Part shown: one piece after another, positions 1-5,565 of the stretch
Position numbering within the stretch: the first letter of the stretch is position 1
Layout: every line of letters starts with the position of its first letter
The notes under the pieces: model-generated
Seen by the model: the letters and a program-made list of their open reading frames with translations, nothing else
The model's database searches: none
Told to the model about the DNA's origin: nothing
Assembly: GCA_029857875.1 (NCBI GenBank)
Contig: JAOUGB010000083.1
Coordinates: 1-8,164 of the forward strand
DNA length: 8,164 nt
Direction of reading: 5' to 3'
Origin: Desulfobacteraceae bacterium
Lineage (GTDB): Bacteria > Desulfobacterota > Desulfobacteria > Desulfobacterales > UBA11574
Program-made: the position numbers and the translations under genes

Positions 1-58
1 AAATTATCCATAGAGCGATTTAACAAATAAAAACACTCCGACCCCTGAAATAGTTAAC

Positions 59-64
59 AGGAGG
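59..64 (+). promoter_or_regulatory. Ribosome binding site of the SDR gene
   Basis: AGGAGG lies five bases before the ATG at 70. This is a strong Shine-Dalgarno match and fixes the start of the dehydrogenase gene. The 58 bases upstream show no promoter that I can defend. Confidence 0.8.
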
Positions 65-69
65 TAAGC

Positions 70-729
70 ATGGAATTCAAGGCAAATACGGTGCTCATCA
101 CGGGCGGTGCGTCCGGAATTGGGTTTGCACTTGCGGAGCGGTTTATTCAAGCGGGAAGTAGCGTCATCATCTGCGGTCGCCGCGAAGATAAATTAAAAGA
201 GGCCCAATCGAAATATCCGCAACTGCATATCCGCGTGTGCAACGTAGCCAACCCGGCTGATCGCACGGCATTGTTTACCTGGGCAACAGAAACATACCCG
301 GGGTTGAATATGCTTGTCAACAATGCGGGAATTCAACAACGTATAGAACTGCAACAGAAGCCAGCCTGGGAAACCCTGGGCGAAGAGGTGGCGATCAATC
401 TCGAAGCCCCGATCCACCTTTCGACCCTTTTTATCCCTCATCTTCTGCATCAGGAACGGCCTGCAATCATTAATATCACGTCAGGGCTTGCCTTTGTACC
501 AAAGGCAAATGTGCCGGTCTATTGTGCAACAAAAGCCGCGCTACGTTCGTTTACGCTTTCGCTTCGGCATCAACTGGCCGGCACGCCGATTGCCGTCATC
601 GAAATCATTCCGCCCGCTGTTGATACCGATCTCGGGGGCAAAGGGCTGCATACATTCGGTGTGCCCCTCAATGAATTCACGGATGCCATTGAGGAACAAT
701 TGAAGATGGGAAGCATTGAAGCAACATAA
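70..729 (+). CDS. DltE-like short-chain dehydrogenase (SDR), cut short by an in-frame stop
   Basis: A classical SDR oxidoreductase predicted to act in the cytoplasm with NAD(P)H on an unknown carbonyl or alcohol substrate. Visible motifs are the Rossmann TGGASGIG at residues 11-18, CGRRE at 36-39 plus 40 (two arginines after beta-2, often linked to NADP preference), NNAG at 84-87, N110, catalytic S138, and YCATK with Y151 and K155. From memory it resembles the DltE/YoxD-type SDRs of Bacillus (VIICGR, LVNNAGIQ, SGLAF, PVYCATKAA), but no dlt genes are adjacent, so I do not assign a D-alanylation role. The product as read is 219 residues, whereas the family is usually near 245-250. The missing part is encoded in the same frame after the TAA at 727-729. 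All catalytic residues precede the stop, so residual function is possible. It has its own ribosome binding site and appears to be a single-gene unit. Confidence 0.88.
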   Translation: MEFKANTVLITGGASGIGFALAERFIQAGSSVIICGRREDKLKEAQSKYPQLHIRVCNVANPADRTALFTWATETYPGLNMLVNNAGIQQRIELQQKPAWETLGEEVAINLEAPIHLSTLFIPHLLHQERPAIINITSGLAFVPKANVPVYCATKAALRSFTLSLRHQLAGTPIAVIEIIPPAVDTDLGGKGLHTFGVPLNEFTDAIEEQLKMGSIEAT

Positions 730-807
730 GGCTTTTCAGTTGAATCGAGCCGGGCAACGCGCGAGCAGTTGGAGGCCATCTTCAAGGAAATGAACCAACC
801 CTTGTAA
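727..807 (+). pseudogene. Untranslated C-terminal remainder of the SDR gene after a premature TAA
   Basis: Reading on in the same frame after TAA (727-729) gives 25 sense codons ending at TAA 805-807. The translation begins GFSVESSRATREQLEAIF and ends KEMNQPL. This matches what DltE-like SDRs normally carry at their end, a short 'R.ATRE.L..IF..MN' helix. The whole frame 70-807 would give about 245 residues, the usual family length. The TAA sits where homologues often have Tyr (TAT/TAC), so one substitution explains it. It could be a real recent nonsense mutation, a sequencing error, or (less likely) stop readthrough. Confidence 0.75.
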
Positions 808-809
808 AC

Positions 810-855
810 TAAATAATACCGCGAAGGGGCTGTCGTCATTTTGCTTAAGTCGGGG
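810..855 (+). repeat. Dispersed intergenic repeat, fragment D (right-hand module)
   Basis: Fifteen bases (TAAATAATACCGCGA, 810-824) are identical to 5425-5439. They are followed by about 32 bases that align with the right-hand part of copy C at about 80% identity by eye and end in AAGTCGGGGA. It begins directly after the SDR frame. Only the right-hand module of the longer element is present. In copy C the GGGGA/TCCCC arms can pair; here the second arm is degraded. Confidence 0.65.
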
Positions 856-922
856 AACTGTTATTTGTGTAAAAGTGTGATCATTTTGAAGCGATGTTCA
901 ATAGAATATTGGGACATACCTG

Positions 923-1234
923 ATGATTGACAAAACAAAGATAATTGACACTGTCTGTGAAAGATTAGAAAAGCTTCGCTTAGGACACTATATAGATCTA
1001 AAGACTTATAAGCGCAATAGAACTGTCATCATTGTTAAAATAGATGAAAAGAAACTTCTGGTTATTGAGGACGGTTATTTCAAAGATAGGTTTTTAATAA
1101 AGTCTGACAAGCTGAAACAGTTGCTTAAAACCCTTTTAAAAAAGGAATTCCCCAGAAGCAAAAAAATCAGGCTCTATGTTATGGGAAAATTCGTGGATGA
1201 AGAAGCTTTGAACACAATACGAAAAATTATTTAG
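923..1234 (+). CDS. Small hypothetical protein, 103 residues, lysine-rich
   Basis: I do not recognise a named family. The protein is small, basic and AT-rich in coding. It has an N-terminal amphipathic stretch (residues 1-20), then a run that reads as short beta strands (RTVIIVKIDEKKLLVIEDGYFKDRFLI, about residues 33-59), then a helical basic segment (KLKQLLKTLLKKEF, 63-76) and a closing strand and helix (IRLYVMGKFVDEEALNTIRKII). There is no signal peptide, membrane span or cysteine pair. Coding quality is good: the frame is long for such AT-rich DNA, and charged and hydrophobic residues alternate as in a folded domain. No clear Shine-Dalgarno precedes ATG 923 (nearest is GGGACA). It sits between two fragments of the dispersed repeat (810-855 and 1248-1307). 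Composition differs from the GC-richer flanking genes, so acquisition is possible. Confidence 0.6.
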   Translation: MIDKTKIIDTVCERLEKLRLGHYIDLKTYKRNRTVIIVKIDEKKLLVIEDGYFKDRFLIKSDKLKQLLKTLLKKEFPRSKKIRLYVMGKFVDEEALNTIRKII

Positions 1235-1247
1235 GATGTTTATATGG

Positions 1248-1307
1248 GAATAGGGGACATCATGAGTTGATTGTGAATGGAGATCGGGCCACTGGAACAT
1301 CTTGAAA
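1248..1307 (+). repeat. Dispersed intergenic repeat, copy A (left-hand module)
   Basis: ATAGGGGACAT at 1250-1260 is identical to 3857-3867, and the 22 bases at 1265-1286 match 3877-3898 with one difference (AGTTGATTGTGAATGG followed by A/G, then GATCG). The match continues through GGAACAT.TTGAAA. The copy stops abruptly where the perfect hairpin 1307-1345 begins. Confidence 0.75.
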
Positions 1308-1345
1308 AGTAGATACCGGGGGCGCAAGACCGCGGGTATCTACTT
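1307..1345 (-). terminator. Perfect 11-bp hairpin between convergent genes, terminator-like on the minus strand
   Basis: AAGTAGATACC (1307-1317) and GGTATCTACTT (1335-1345) are perfectly complementary around a 17-base GC-rich loop. Read on the minus strand, the stem runs into CTTTTC, a short T run, 58 bases after the stop of the DinB-like gene. It also lies about 70 bases after the plus-strand hypothetical gene, so it could serve both. The T tract is weak, so a non-terminator role, for instance as the end of a mobile repeat, is possible. Confidence 0.45.
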
Positions 1346-1403
1346 GAAAGCGATTCCATACGCTACAAAACACTCTCCCTTTGGAATGAAAACCGGAGCC
1401 GGA

Positions 1404-1883
1404 TTATTTGCCAACAGCGGCTCTCATACTGTCAAAATGTTGGGCTGCTGATTGGAATATAATGAAGTCGAAAAGCTGCTCGGTTGTCACTTCGCCTCCA
1501 AAGGCGGGCATGCTGCCTTTACGGTCGAGTTCGTCATCGGTCAATTCGGCAGCGAATGCGGCCAGCTCAGCGCTATTTTTTCGCAGCAATTCCAGGGCCT
1601 CGACCTTGGTGCAGTCCGCATGCTTGCGGGAATCCTTATCGGACATCGCATTGATCTGATCCATGCTCAGGGGCGGCAGATCTTCACCTCTAACAATCAT
1701 TGCGGCCATTTTTGATATTGCAAAATGCCCGGCTCCAATGTGACGCGCGGTGACGCCCACGGACCAATTTTCCATGTCGCAGACTTTGGTCCAGTCACTG
1801 TTGGTTAAACTTTCCACAAATGTGATCACTTCATTGGCGAATGATTTGATTCGTTCGGATATATTTTTGGCTCGTTGGCTCAT
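1404..1883 (-). CDS. DinB-like / maleylpyruvate-isomerase N-terminal-type four-helix protein
   Basis: A 159-residue soluble helical protein of the DinB/YfiT-like metalloenzyme superfamily (DinB_2 or MDMPI_N type). Support: N-terminal helix with ISERIKSFANEVITFVESL (about 8-26), LTNSDWTKVCDMENWSVG (26-43) with the two tryptophans usual for this fold, ARHIGAGHFAISKM (47-59) supplying H48 and H53, and a final helix with IIFQSAAQHFDSMRAA supplying H149. The family's typical metal triad is one His in the second helix and two nearer the C-terminus; here H48 and H149 fit, and the third ligand is uncertain. Known relatives are thiol-dependent transferases and isomerases, but the reaction here cannot be told. 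A strong AAAAGGAGG (minus strand, 1890-1898) sits six bases before the ATG. It lies 107 bases downstream of the tryptophan-repeat gene and may be co-transcribed with it. Confidence 0.75.
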   Translation of the reverse strand: MSQRAKNISERIKSFANEVITFVESLTNSDWTKVCDMENWSVGVTARHIGAGHFAISKMAAMIVRGEDLPPLSMDQINAMSDKDSRKHADCTKVEALELLRKNSAELAAFAAELTDDELDRKGSMPAFGGEVTTEQLFDFIIFQSAAQHFDSMRAAVGK

Positions 1884-1889
1884 GTTTTT

Positions 1890-1898
1890 CCTCCTTTT
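1890..1898 (-). promoter_or_regulatory. Ribosome binding site of the DinB-like gene
   Basis: On the minus strand AAAAGGAGG is followed by six bases and the ATG at 1883-1881. This is a near-perfect Shine-Dalgarno and supports the chosen start. Confidence 0.8.
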
Positions 1899-1990
1899 CC
1901 TACGGATTGCGATGTCGACGGGTGGTTCAAATACCTCGGCCTTTATCTTTCAATCAACATCTGCCGTCCGGCATCCCCTCTCTGTTGCTC

Positions 1991-3559
1991 CTAATTTGAT
2001 CTCTGTTGCCTGCCATTAGACTTCTGCATGCGGTCCTCCGACCGCCCTCCTTTGTTCCTTAATTCCTGGAACTTGTCCATTGATCGCTGTCCCCTGACCT
2101 CTGACTTCTGCCCTCTATCTTCCGACTTCTGAGACTTGTTCCACGAGCGCGAAAAATTATCTTTTCTTTGCAGGGGCTCAACATCGGGGTTCGGTTTCGG
2201 CGCCTTGTACTGAGCGGGCGGGGCTTTTTTTCGATCCGCTTTTTCGTTTGACCTGTCCATAATCGGGGATCTGGAATATTTTTCTTTATTCGGCTCTGGT
2301 TTTTTTGAAGCCTTTTTCTCCGGCATAATCTGCCGTTGGGTCTCTCGACTCTGACGTTCCTTTCGATATGTGCGCACCTCTTTCTCCCGTTGTGAAAATT
2401 CCCTTCGCTCTTTTTCGCTCAGAGGCTTGAAGCGATAGGCACTGGTCTTGGTTTTCCCGGCACGGTCGAGCGGCATGACAACGTCGAGCCGTTCGGATCC
2501 AGACGATCCGCCTGCCTTGTCAGGTCTTGTGCGTTGATCAAAGCTCCTGGGCGGTTGTAACCCTTCGTGTTTTCGACGCTCACGAAATCTTGTCTGCAAA
2601 TGGTTCTCCCACTCGTGATCGTTCCGATGATTCCAGCGTTGATGGGCATAGATGGGATCATAGACAACCCGTCTCGCATGCAGCGAAAACCATGGATAGA
2701 TCCCCTTTCTGTAATACCGGGGCGCGTAATAATTCCCATAATAATAATGGCAATACCGGGGCCACAGAAACAGGGCATCATCAAAGACGTTCAGATCAAT
2801 CACAAAGCCGGGTGAGAACGAAAAGGTCAACCCAAGGTGCACCCGCGGCGGGAAAAAAACCGGCGCGAACAGAACTCCACGATGGATGACGGTATAGTCC
2901 CAGTACCCACCCACAAAGATATATCCACGCGGCGTCCAGTTATAGTGAGCAGGCACCCAGATCCAGTCCGGGTGCACGACGGCCCAATAACCGGGCCGCC
3001 AAGCATAACGTCCGTATTGCCATACCCAGCAACCGGGTATCCAGGTATAATCCGCCGAAGGTGCATTGCTACTGGGTCCGACTTCTACCGATTCAGGCGG
3101 CTCTGGCAGGTATTCTGTCTCTTTCACCTTCACACTGGCCCAGTAACCGGAAATCCACTGATATCCCTGTCCCCCGGGGGTCCAATAACCGGGGACCCAC
3201 TGGCGACCCGGCGGCAGTACTCGCCAAATCCCACTCACCCAGATATATTCGTTCCTTTCATCATCCCAGGCCCAGTAACCGGGAATCCACTGAACGTCCC
3301 CTTCAGGTTTCTGTTCGGGCGGAATCTCCTCGATGAGGGCCGGCGGTGCCTTGGGCGCCACGATTCCCGGCTCAGGATCCAATGCCACTGCCTCCGCAAA
3401 TGCCTCGTGTATGGGACCCGAGGCAAGCACTTGGACATCTTCCTCCGACGCCGGGGCTGTTTTCTCGGCAGCGATAATCGGTCGTGGGCCGAATCCCAGT
3501 CCAAATGCCGTCAGTGCCACAACCATATAAAAACATTGGATAAATCTCAGTTTCACCAT
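1991..3559 (-). CDS. Exported protein with WxPGYW (YXWGXW-type) tryptophan repeats and basic disordered tail
   Basis: The start is placed at ATG 3559-3557 (522 residues), not at the ATG 18 bases upstream, because AAGGAG (3571-3566) lies six bases before it and the upstream ATG would overlap that site. Residues 1 to about 31 form a signal peptide (MVKLRF, hydrophobic core YMVVALTAFGLGFG, likely cut near IIAA). Residues 91-220 hold eight repeats of W-x-x-G-x-W or a close variant (WIPGYW, WVSGIW, WVPGYW, WISGYW, WIPGCW, WRPGYW, one degenerate, FVGGYW), as in the WXXGXW/YXWGXW family. Next is an aromatic Tyr/Trp/His-rich conserved region (about 228-330). From about 335 the protein is highly charged (Lys/Arg/Glu/Gln) and predicted disordered, ending in seven-residue repeats. 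It probably acts in the periplasm or at the envelope; the family has no proven function. The coding DNA is GC-rich and codon use is regular up to the tail. Confidence 0.85.
   Translation of the reverse strand: MVKLRFIQCFYMVVALTAFGLGFGPRPIIAAEKTAPASEEDVQVLASGPIHEAFAEAVALDPEPGIVAPKAPPALIEEIPPEQKPEGDVQWIPGYWAWDDERNEYIWVSGIWRVLPPGRQWVPGYWTPGGQGYQWISGYWASVKVKETEYLPEPPESVEVGPSSNAPSADYTWIPGCWVWQYGRYAWRPGYWAVVHPDWIWVPAHYNWTPRGYIFVGGYWDYTVIHRGVLFAPVFFPPRVHLGLTFSFSPGFVIDLNVFDDALFLWPRYCHYYYGNYYAPRYYRKGIYPWFSLHARRVVYDPIYAHQRWNHRNDHEWENHLQTRFRERRKHEGLQPPRSFDQRTRPDKAGGSSGSERLDVVMPLDRAGKTKTSAYRFKPLSEKERREFSQREKEVRTYRKERQSRETQRQIMPEKKASKKPEPNKEKYSRSPIMDRSNEKADRKKAPPAQYKAPKPNPDVEPLQRKDNFSRSWNKSQKSEDRGQKSEVRGQRSMDKFQELRNKGGRSEDRMQKSNGRQQRSN
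1994..2128 (-). repeat. 21-base / seven-residue tandem repeats at the 3' end of the tryptophan-repeat gene
   Basis: The last 45 residues can be written as six units of exactly seven plus RSN: KSEDRGQ, KSEVRGQ, RSMDKFQ, ELRNKGG, RSEDRMQ, KSNGRQQ. In DNA the best part (plus strand, about 2094-2130) shows a seven-base period of the kind CTGACCT CTGACTT CTGCCCT, so each 21-base unit is three heptamers. This suggests spread by slippage of a seven-base microsatellite that stays open in all frames. The third and fourth units are diverged. Confidence 0.7.
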
Positions 3560-3565
3560 GGATCT

Positions 3566-3571
3566 CTCCTT
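3566..3571 (-). promoter_or_regulatory. Ribosome binding site that decides the start of the tryptophan-repeat gene
   Basis: AAGGAG on the minus strand, six bases before ATG 3559. It lies inside the N-terminal extension that would be added by the upstream ATG at 3577, so the shorter protein is preferred. Confidence 0.75.
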
Positions 3572-3577
3572 TATCAT

Positions 3578-3852
3578 TTTGGTATTATCAACGCAATCAC
3601 GTCAGAATAGCTTCTGGCAGTGATGGTCCCTAACCGACTACTCACGAACGTTTAATGGGTTAAAGATAATGATTCTTTCTTGGCCTGCAACTATATGGAC
3701 GCACCAAGAGCGTTTTAGTTTACATCACAGGCACGAGGTTTAACCACGGCCGGATCAACTCCGCTGAAGCAGGCCAGAGGGCATCATGCGTCATCCCGGA
3801 CATGCGGCGGTTTGCGTGAAATGGTCCTGAAAGATCAATAGCTTTTTAACCT
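3578..3852. other. Intergenic region between divergent genes, no gene seen
   Basis: This stretch separates the minus-strand tryptophan-repeat gene from the plus-strand cyclase gene, so promoters for both should lie between 3578 and 4224. I found no convincing -35/-10 pair. The only structure noted is TGGCCTGC (3681-3688) and its exact complement GCAGGCCA (3769-3776), 80 bases apart, which may be chance. Confidence 0.5.
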
Positions 3853-3960
3853 GGAAATAGGGGACATAAGTACATAAGTTGATTGTGAATGGGGATCGTA
3901 CACAGGAACATATTGAAATATAGAAAAAACGTTTAAAATTTACATCAAACAAGGAAACGA
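3853..3960 (+). repeat. Dispersed intergenic repeat, copy B (left and middle modules)
   Basis: It shares 3857-3867 and 3877-3898 with copy A, GTGAATGGGGATCG (3885-3898) with copy C (5358-5371), and the 23 bases 3932-3954 with 5396-5418 at 22 of 23. It lacks the right-hand module found in C and D. Downstream, TATATTCCTCTATGTTCTT (about 3978-3996) is an imperfect inverse of AGGAACATATTGAAATATA within the repeat, so the copy can fold into a long weak hairpin. Confidence 0.75.
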
Positions 3961-4039
3961 TCAATTAGGTCACACTTGATATATTCCTCTATGTTCTTGT
4001 TTTTTTCCATAAATTTAACTTGAATTACATTTATTTAAA

Positions 4040-4100
4040 AATTACAATGGTCAGAAAACGCCATGCTGATGGGAAAAACATCTTTTATGCTATTGTAATT
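4040..4100. repeat. 9-bp perfect inverted repeat upstream of the cyclase gene
   Basis: AATTACAAT (4040-4048) and ATTGTAATT (4092-4100) are exact complements separated by 43 bases. They frame a segment that itself contains CCAT gctg ATGG. The position, about 125-185 bases before the cyclase start, suits a regulatory element, but the AT-rich context raises the chance of coincidence. Confidence 0.4.
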
Positions 4101-4117
4101 ATAGGATATTTATCATT

Positions 4118-4144
4118 ACCGAGATGCGTATGACTTTTCTCGGT
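4118..4144 (+). promoter_or_regulatory. Leader hairpin upstream of the diadenylate cyclase gene
   Basis: ACCGAGA (4118-4124) and TCTCGGT (4138-4144) form a perfect 7-bp stem with a 13-base loop, about 80 bases before the start codon. There is no following T tract, so it is not an obvious terminator. It could be a leader structure or a protein site. It does not look like the ydaO c-di-AMP riboswitch. Confidence 0.4.
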
Positions 4145-4210
4145 GTTACATGGACCGCCTTGGACCAACCTCTTTGAGGAACCTAAAGTGCACGGTGATA
4201 CCCGTCAAAC

Positions 4211-4217
4211 AAGGAGG
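4211..4217 (+). promoter_or_regulatory. Ribosome binding site that decides the start of the cyclase gene
   Basis: AAGGAGG is followed by seven bases and ATG 4225. The earlier in-frame ATG at 4150 has no such site, and its 25 extra residues (MDRLGPTSLRNLK...) do not resemble a domain, so 4225 is chosen. Confidence 0.8.
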
Positions 4218-4224
4218 CGTGGAG

Positions 4225-5148
4225 ATGAACAGAACTAACAACTCCAAAAATCCCATCTGTTCCGACGGGGACCTATCACATATGATTATGCGGGTGGCTC
4301 AGGCAGCTCAGACTGATGCCATAATATGTGCCACAGAGACCGGAACGTTTGCAAAGCAGCTTCAAGACCTATTACGACCGATCCGCATGATAGCTGCCAC
4401 GACGAACAGAGAAACATACGATTTCCTGACCCAAGAAGGCCTGGAAACAATACTTCTGCCGCTTCGCACCATTGACAAATATAGCCAAGTCCGCCATGTC
4501 ATCTCTGTTGCGCTTAGGTCTGCAAAGGTTTCCACTGGAGATCTGGTCGTTTGCGCTATAGGTCCCGATGTTTACCAGAAGGAGGGAATCCTTGTTGTCC
4601 TCACCGAAGTGGAGTCGAGCATCGAGCACCTCGAAGTCTCCGATCTCCTAAAACTCACCGACGGCATTCGACCGAGTTTGCTGGAGGCTGCTGTTGCTGT
4701 CGCTTGTAAAATCGGCCGGGCGGCCCGCCGGGGAACCCGTCTTGGGGCCATTTTTATGCTTGGTGACTCCCTTAAGGTCCTCGAGGGTTCCAAGCAGCTC
4801 ATCCCCAACCCCTTCCAGGGCCACGACGATACCAGTCGCAGGCTCACAAATCCAGAAATCCACAACGCCGTACTGGAACTCTCTAAGCTTGACGGTGCCT
4901 TTGTCGTCCGTGGCGACGGCTTTATCCAAACAGGTGGGACCTTTTTAGCTTCCATTGACGTCGAAATAGAACTTCCATCCGGGCTCGGAGCCCGACACTT
5001 CGCTGCTGCCGCCGTCACCAAGCGCACTGCTGCCACGGCAGTTGTTGTCTCTGCAACTGATGGCAATGTCCGAGCGTTTTCCGATGGCAAAATGGTCCTG
5101 CAAATTGATCCTGACGTGCCCTATGGGCCTATTTTCAGAGACGAGTGA
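4225..5148 (+). CDS. dacZ: Diadenylate cyclase, DacZ type (pyruvate-kinase C-terminal-like domain + DAC domain)
   Basis: Predicted to condense two ATP into cyclic di-AMP in the cytoplasm. The protein has 307 residues. Residues about 16-113 resemble the alpha/beta C-terminal domain of pyruvate kinase (SHMIMRVAQAAQTDAIICATETGTFAK, IRMIAATTN, GLETILLPL, STGDLVVCAIG), the arrangement known from archaeal DacZ. Residues about 150-294 form the DAC (DisA_N) domain: LGAIFMLGD (173-181), QLIPNPFQGH (191-200), KLDGAFVV with D223-G224-A225, GDGFIQTGGTFL (230-241), GLGARH with R257-H258, then a SATDGNVRAF strand-turn. DGA and RH are the signature ATP-binding motifs. The third position after RH is Phe, not the Arg seen in DisA/CdaA. 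It is followed by ktrB and ktrA after a 417-base gap that holds a repeat. It is GC-richer than those genes. Other DAC subclasses are unlikely because there is no DisA DNA-binding domain or CdaA membrane region. Confidence 0.88.
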   Translation: MNRTNNSKNPICSDGDLSHMIMRVAQAAQTDAIICATETGTFAKQLQDLLRPIRMIAATTNRETYDFLTQEGLETILLPLRTIDKYSQVRHVISVALRSAKVSTGDLVVCAIGPDVYQKEGILVVLTEVESSIEHLEVSDLLKLTDGIRPSLLEAAVAVACKIGRAARRGTRLGAIFMLGDSLKVLEGSKQLIPNPFQGHDDTSRRLTNPEIHNAVLELSKLDGAFVVRGDGFIQTGGTFLASIDVEIELPSGLGARHFAAAAVTKRTAATAVVVSATDGNVRAFSDGKMVLQIDPDVPYGPIFRDE

Positions 5149-5350
5149 GGGTGTTGAGAATGGATTCCTGCAACATACGAGAATCCTGTGAAAAGATCAA
5201 CGAGGCGTCTATATGACACAAGCCAGATCAAAAAAGCGGGATAAATTCCTTAATTGATATGTGATGGTAATATCACGGCATCATTAATAGGCTCGGGCGT
5301 AAATTTGGGGACTTCCGGGACGCCCCTATTATTAAGTTTCTATTTTGTCT
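5149..5350. other. Spacer after dacZ with two hairpins and a tiny open frame
   Basis: GGATTC (5162-5167) pairs with GAATCC (5181-5186). GGGCGT (5295-5300) pairs with ACGCCC (5320-5325) around a loop containing GGGGACTTCC. Neither is followed by a T tract, so neither is a clear terminator. An 18-codon frame (5160-5216, MDSCNIRESCEKINEASI) starts 11 bases after the dacZ stop behind a weak purine run; it may be chance or the remnant of a gene. Confidence 0.4.
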
Positions 5351-5473
5351 GGGGATAGTGAATGGGGATCGGGCCGCAGGAAATCTTGAAATACATTTAA
5401 AATTTACGTCAAACAAGGGAACAATAAATAATACCGCGATAGGGGATGTTGACATTTTCCCCAAGTCGGGGAT
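5351..5473 (+). repeat. Dispersed intergenic repeat, copy C (most complete)
   Basis: This copy links the modules found separately elsewhere: left (5358-5371, shared with A and B), middle (5396-5418, shared with B at 22 of 23 bases) and right (5425-5473, shared with D). Within the right module GGGGA (5442-5446) can pair with TCCCC (5458-5462). It separates dacZ from ktrB. An open frame across it (5358-5546) is not considered a gene. Confidence 0.75.
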
Positions 5474-5565
5474 TCAGCGCATCTTGTGTCCGTTTTGTGT
5501 ATATGGTTTAGTTATTGTCAAACCAAGAAAATGTAAAAATTTATAAGCTAAAGGTTCATGAATAC

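Noticed and set aside
2837..3610. Long plus-strand open frame (257 codons) opposite the tryptophan-repeat gene
   Set aside because: It is the antisense shadow of the GC-rich WxPGYW repeats (Pro/Gly/Arg/Thr-rich translation), has no ribosome site and runs past the start of the real gene.
4150..4224. Longer dacZ start giving 25 extra residues
   Set aside because: There is no ribosome site before 4150, whereas AAGGAGG sits seven bases before ATG 4225.
4118..4224. c-di-AMP (ydaO-type) riboswitch in the dacZ leader
   Set aside because: I looked for the conserved ydaO core before dacZ, ktrB and after ktrA and did not see it; only a simple hairpin is present.
4572..5090. 172-codon minus-strand open frame opposite dacZ
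   Set aside because: Its Ser/Thr/Arg/Pro-rich translation is typical of an antisense frame, while the plus strand encodes clear DAC motifs.
5255..5277. CRP-like palindrome TGTGA...TCACG
   Set aside because: The half-sites are separated by eight bases, not six, and one end differs from consensus.
5358..5546. 62-codon frame across repeat copy C
   Set aside because: It lies wholly on repeat DNA and extends into the ktrB leader without a ribosome site; related copies A, B and D do not keep a frame.
5515..5565. TTG start for ktrB adding 17 residues
   Set aside because: No Shine-Dalgarno is upstream and the extra residues are polar and not typical of KtrB; ATG 5566 is preferred, though its own site is weak.
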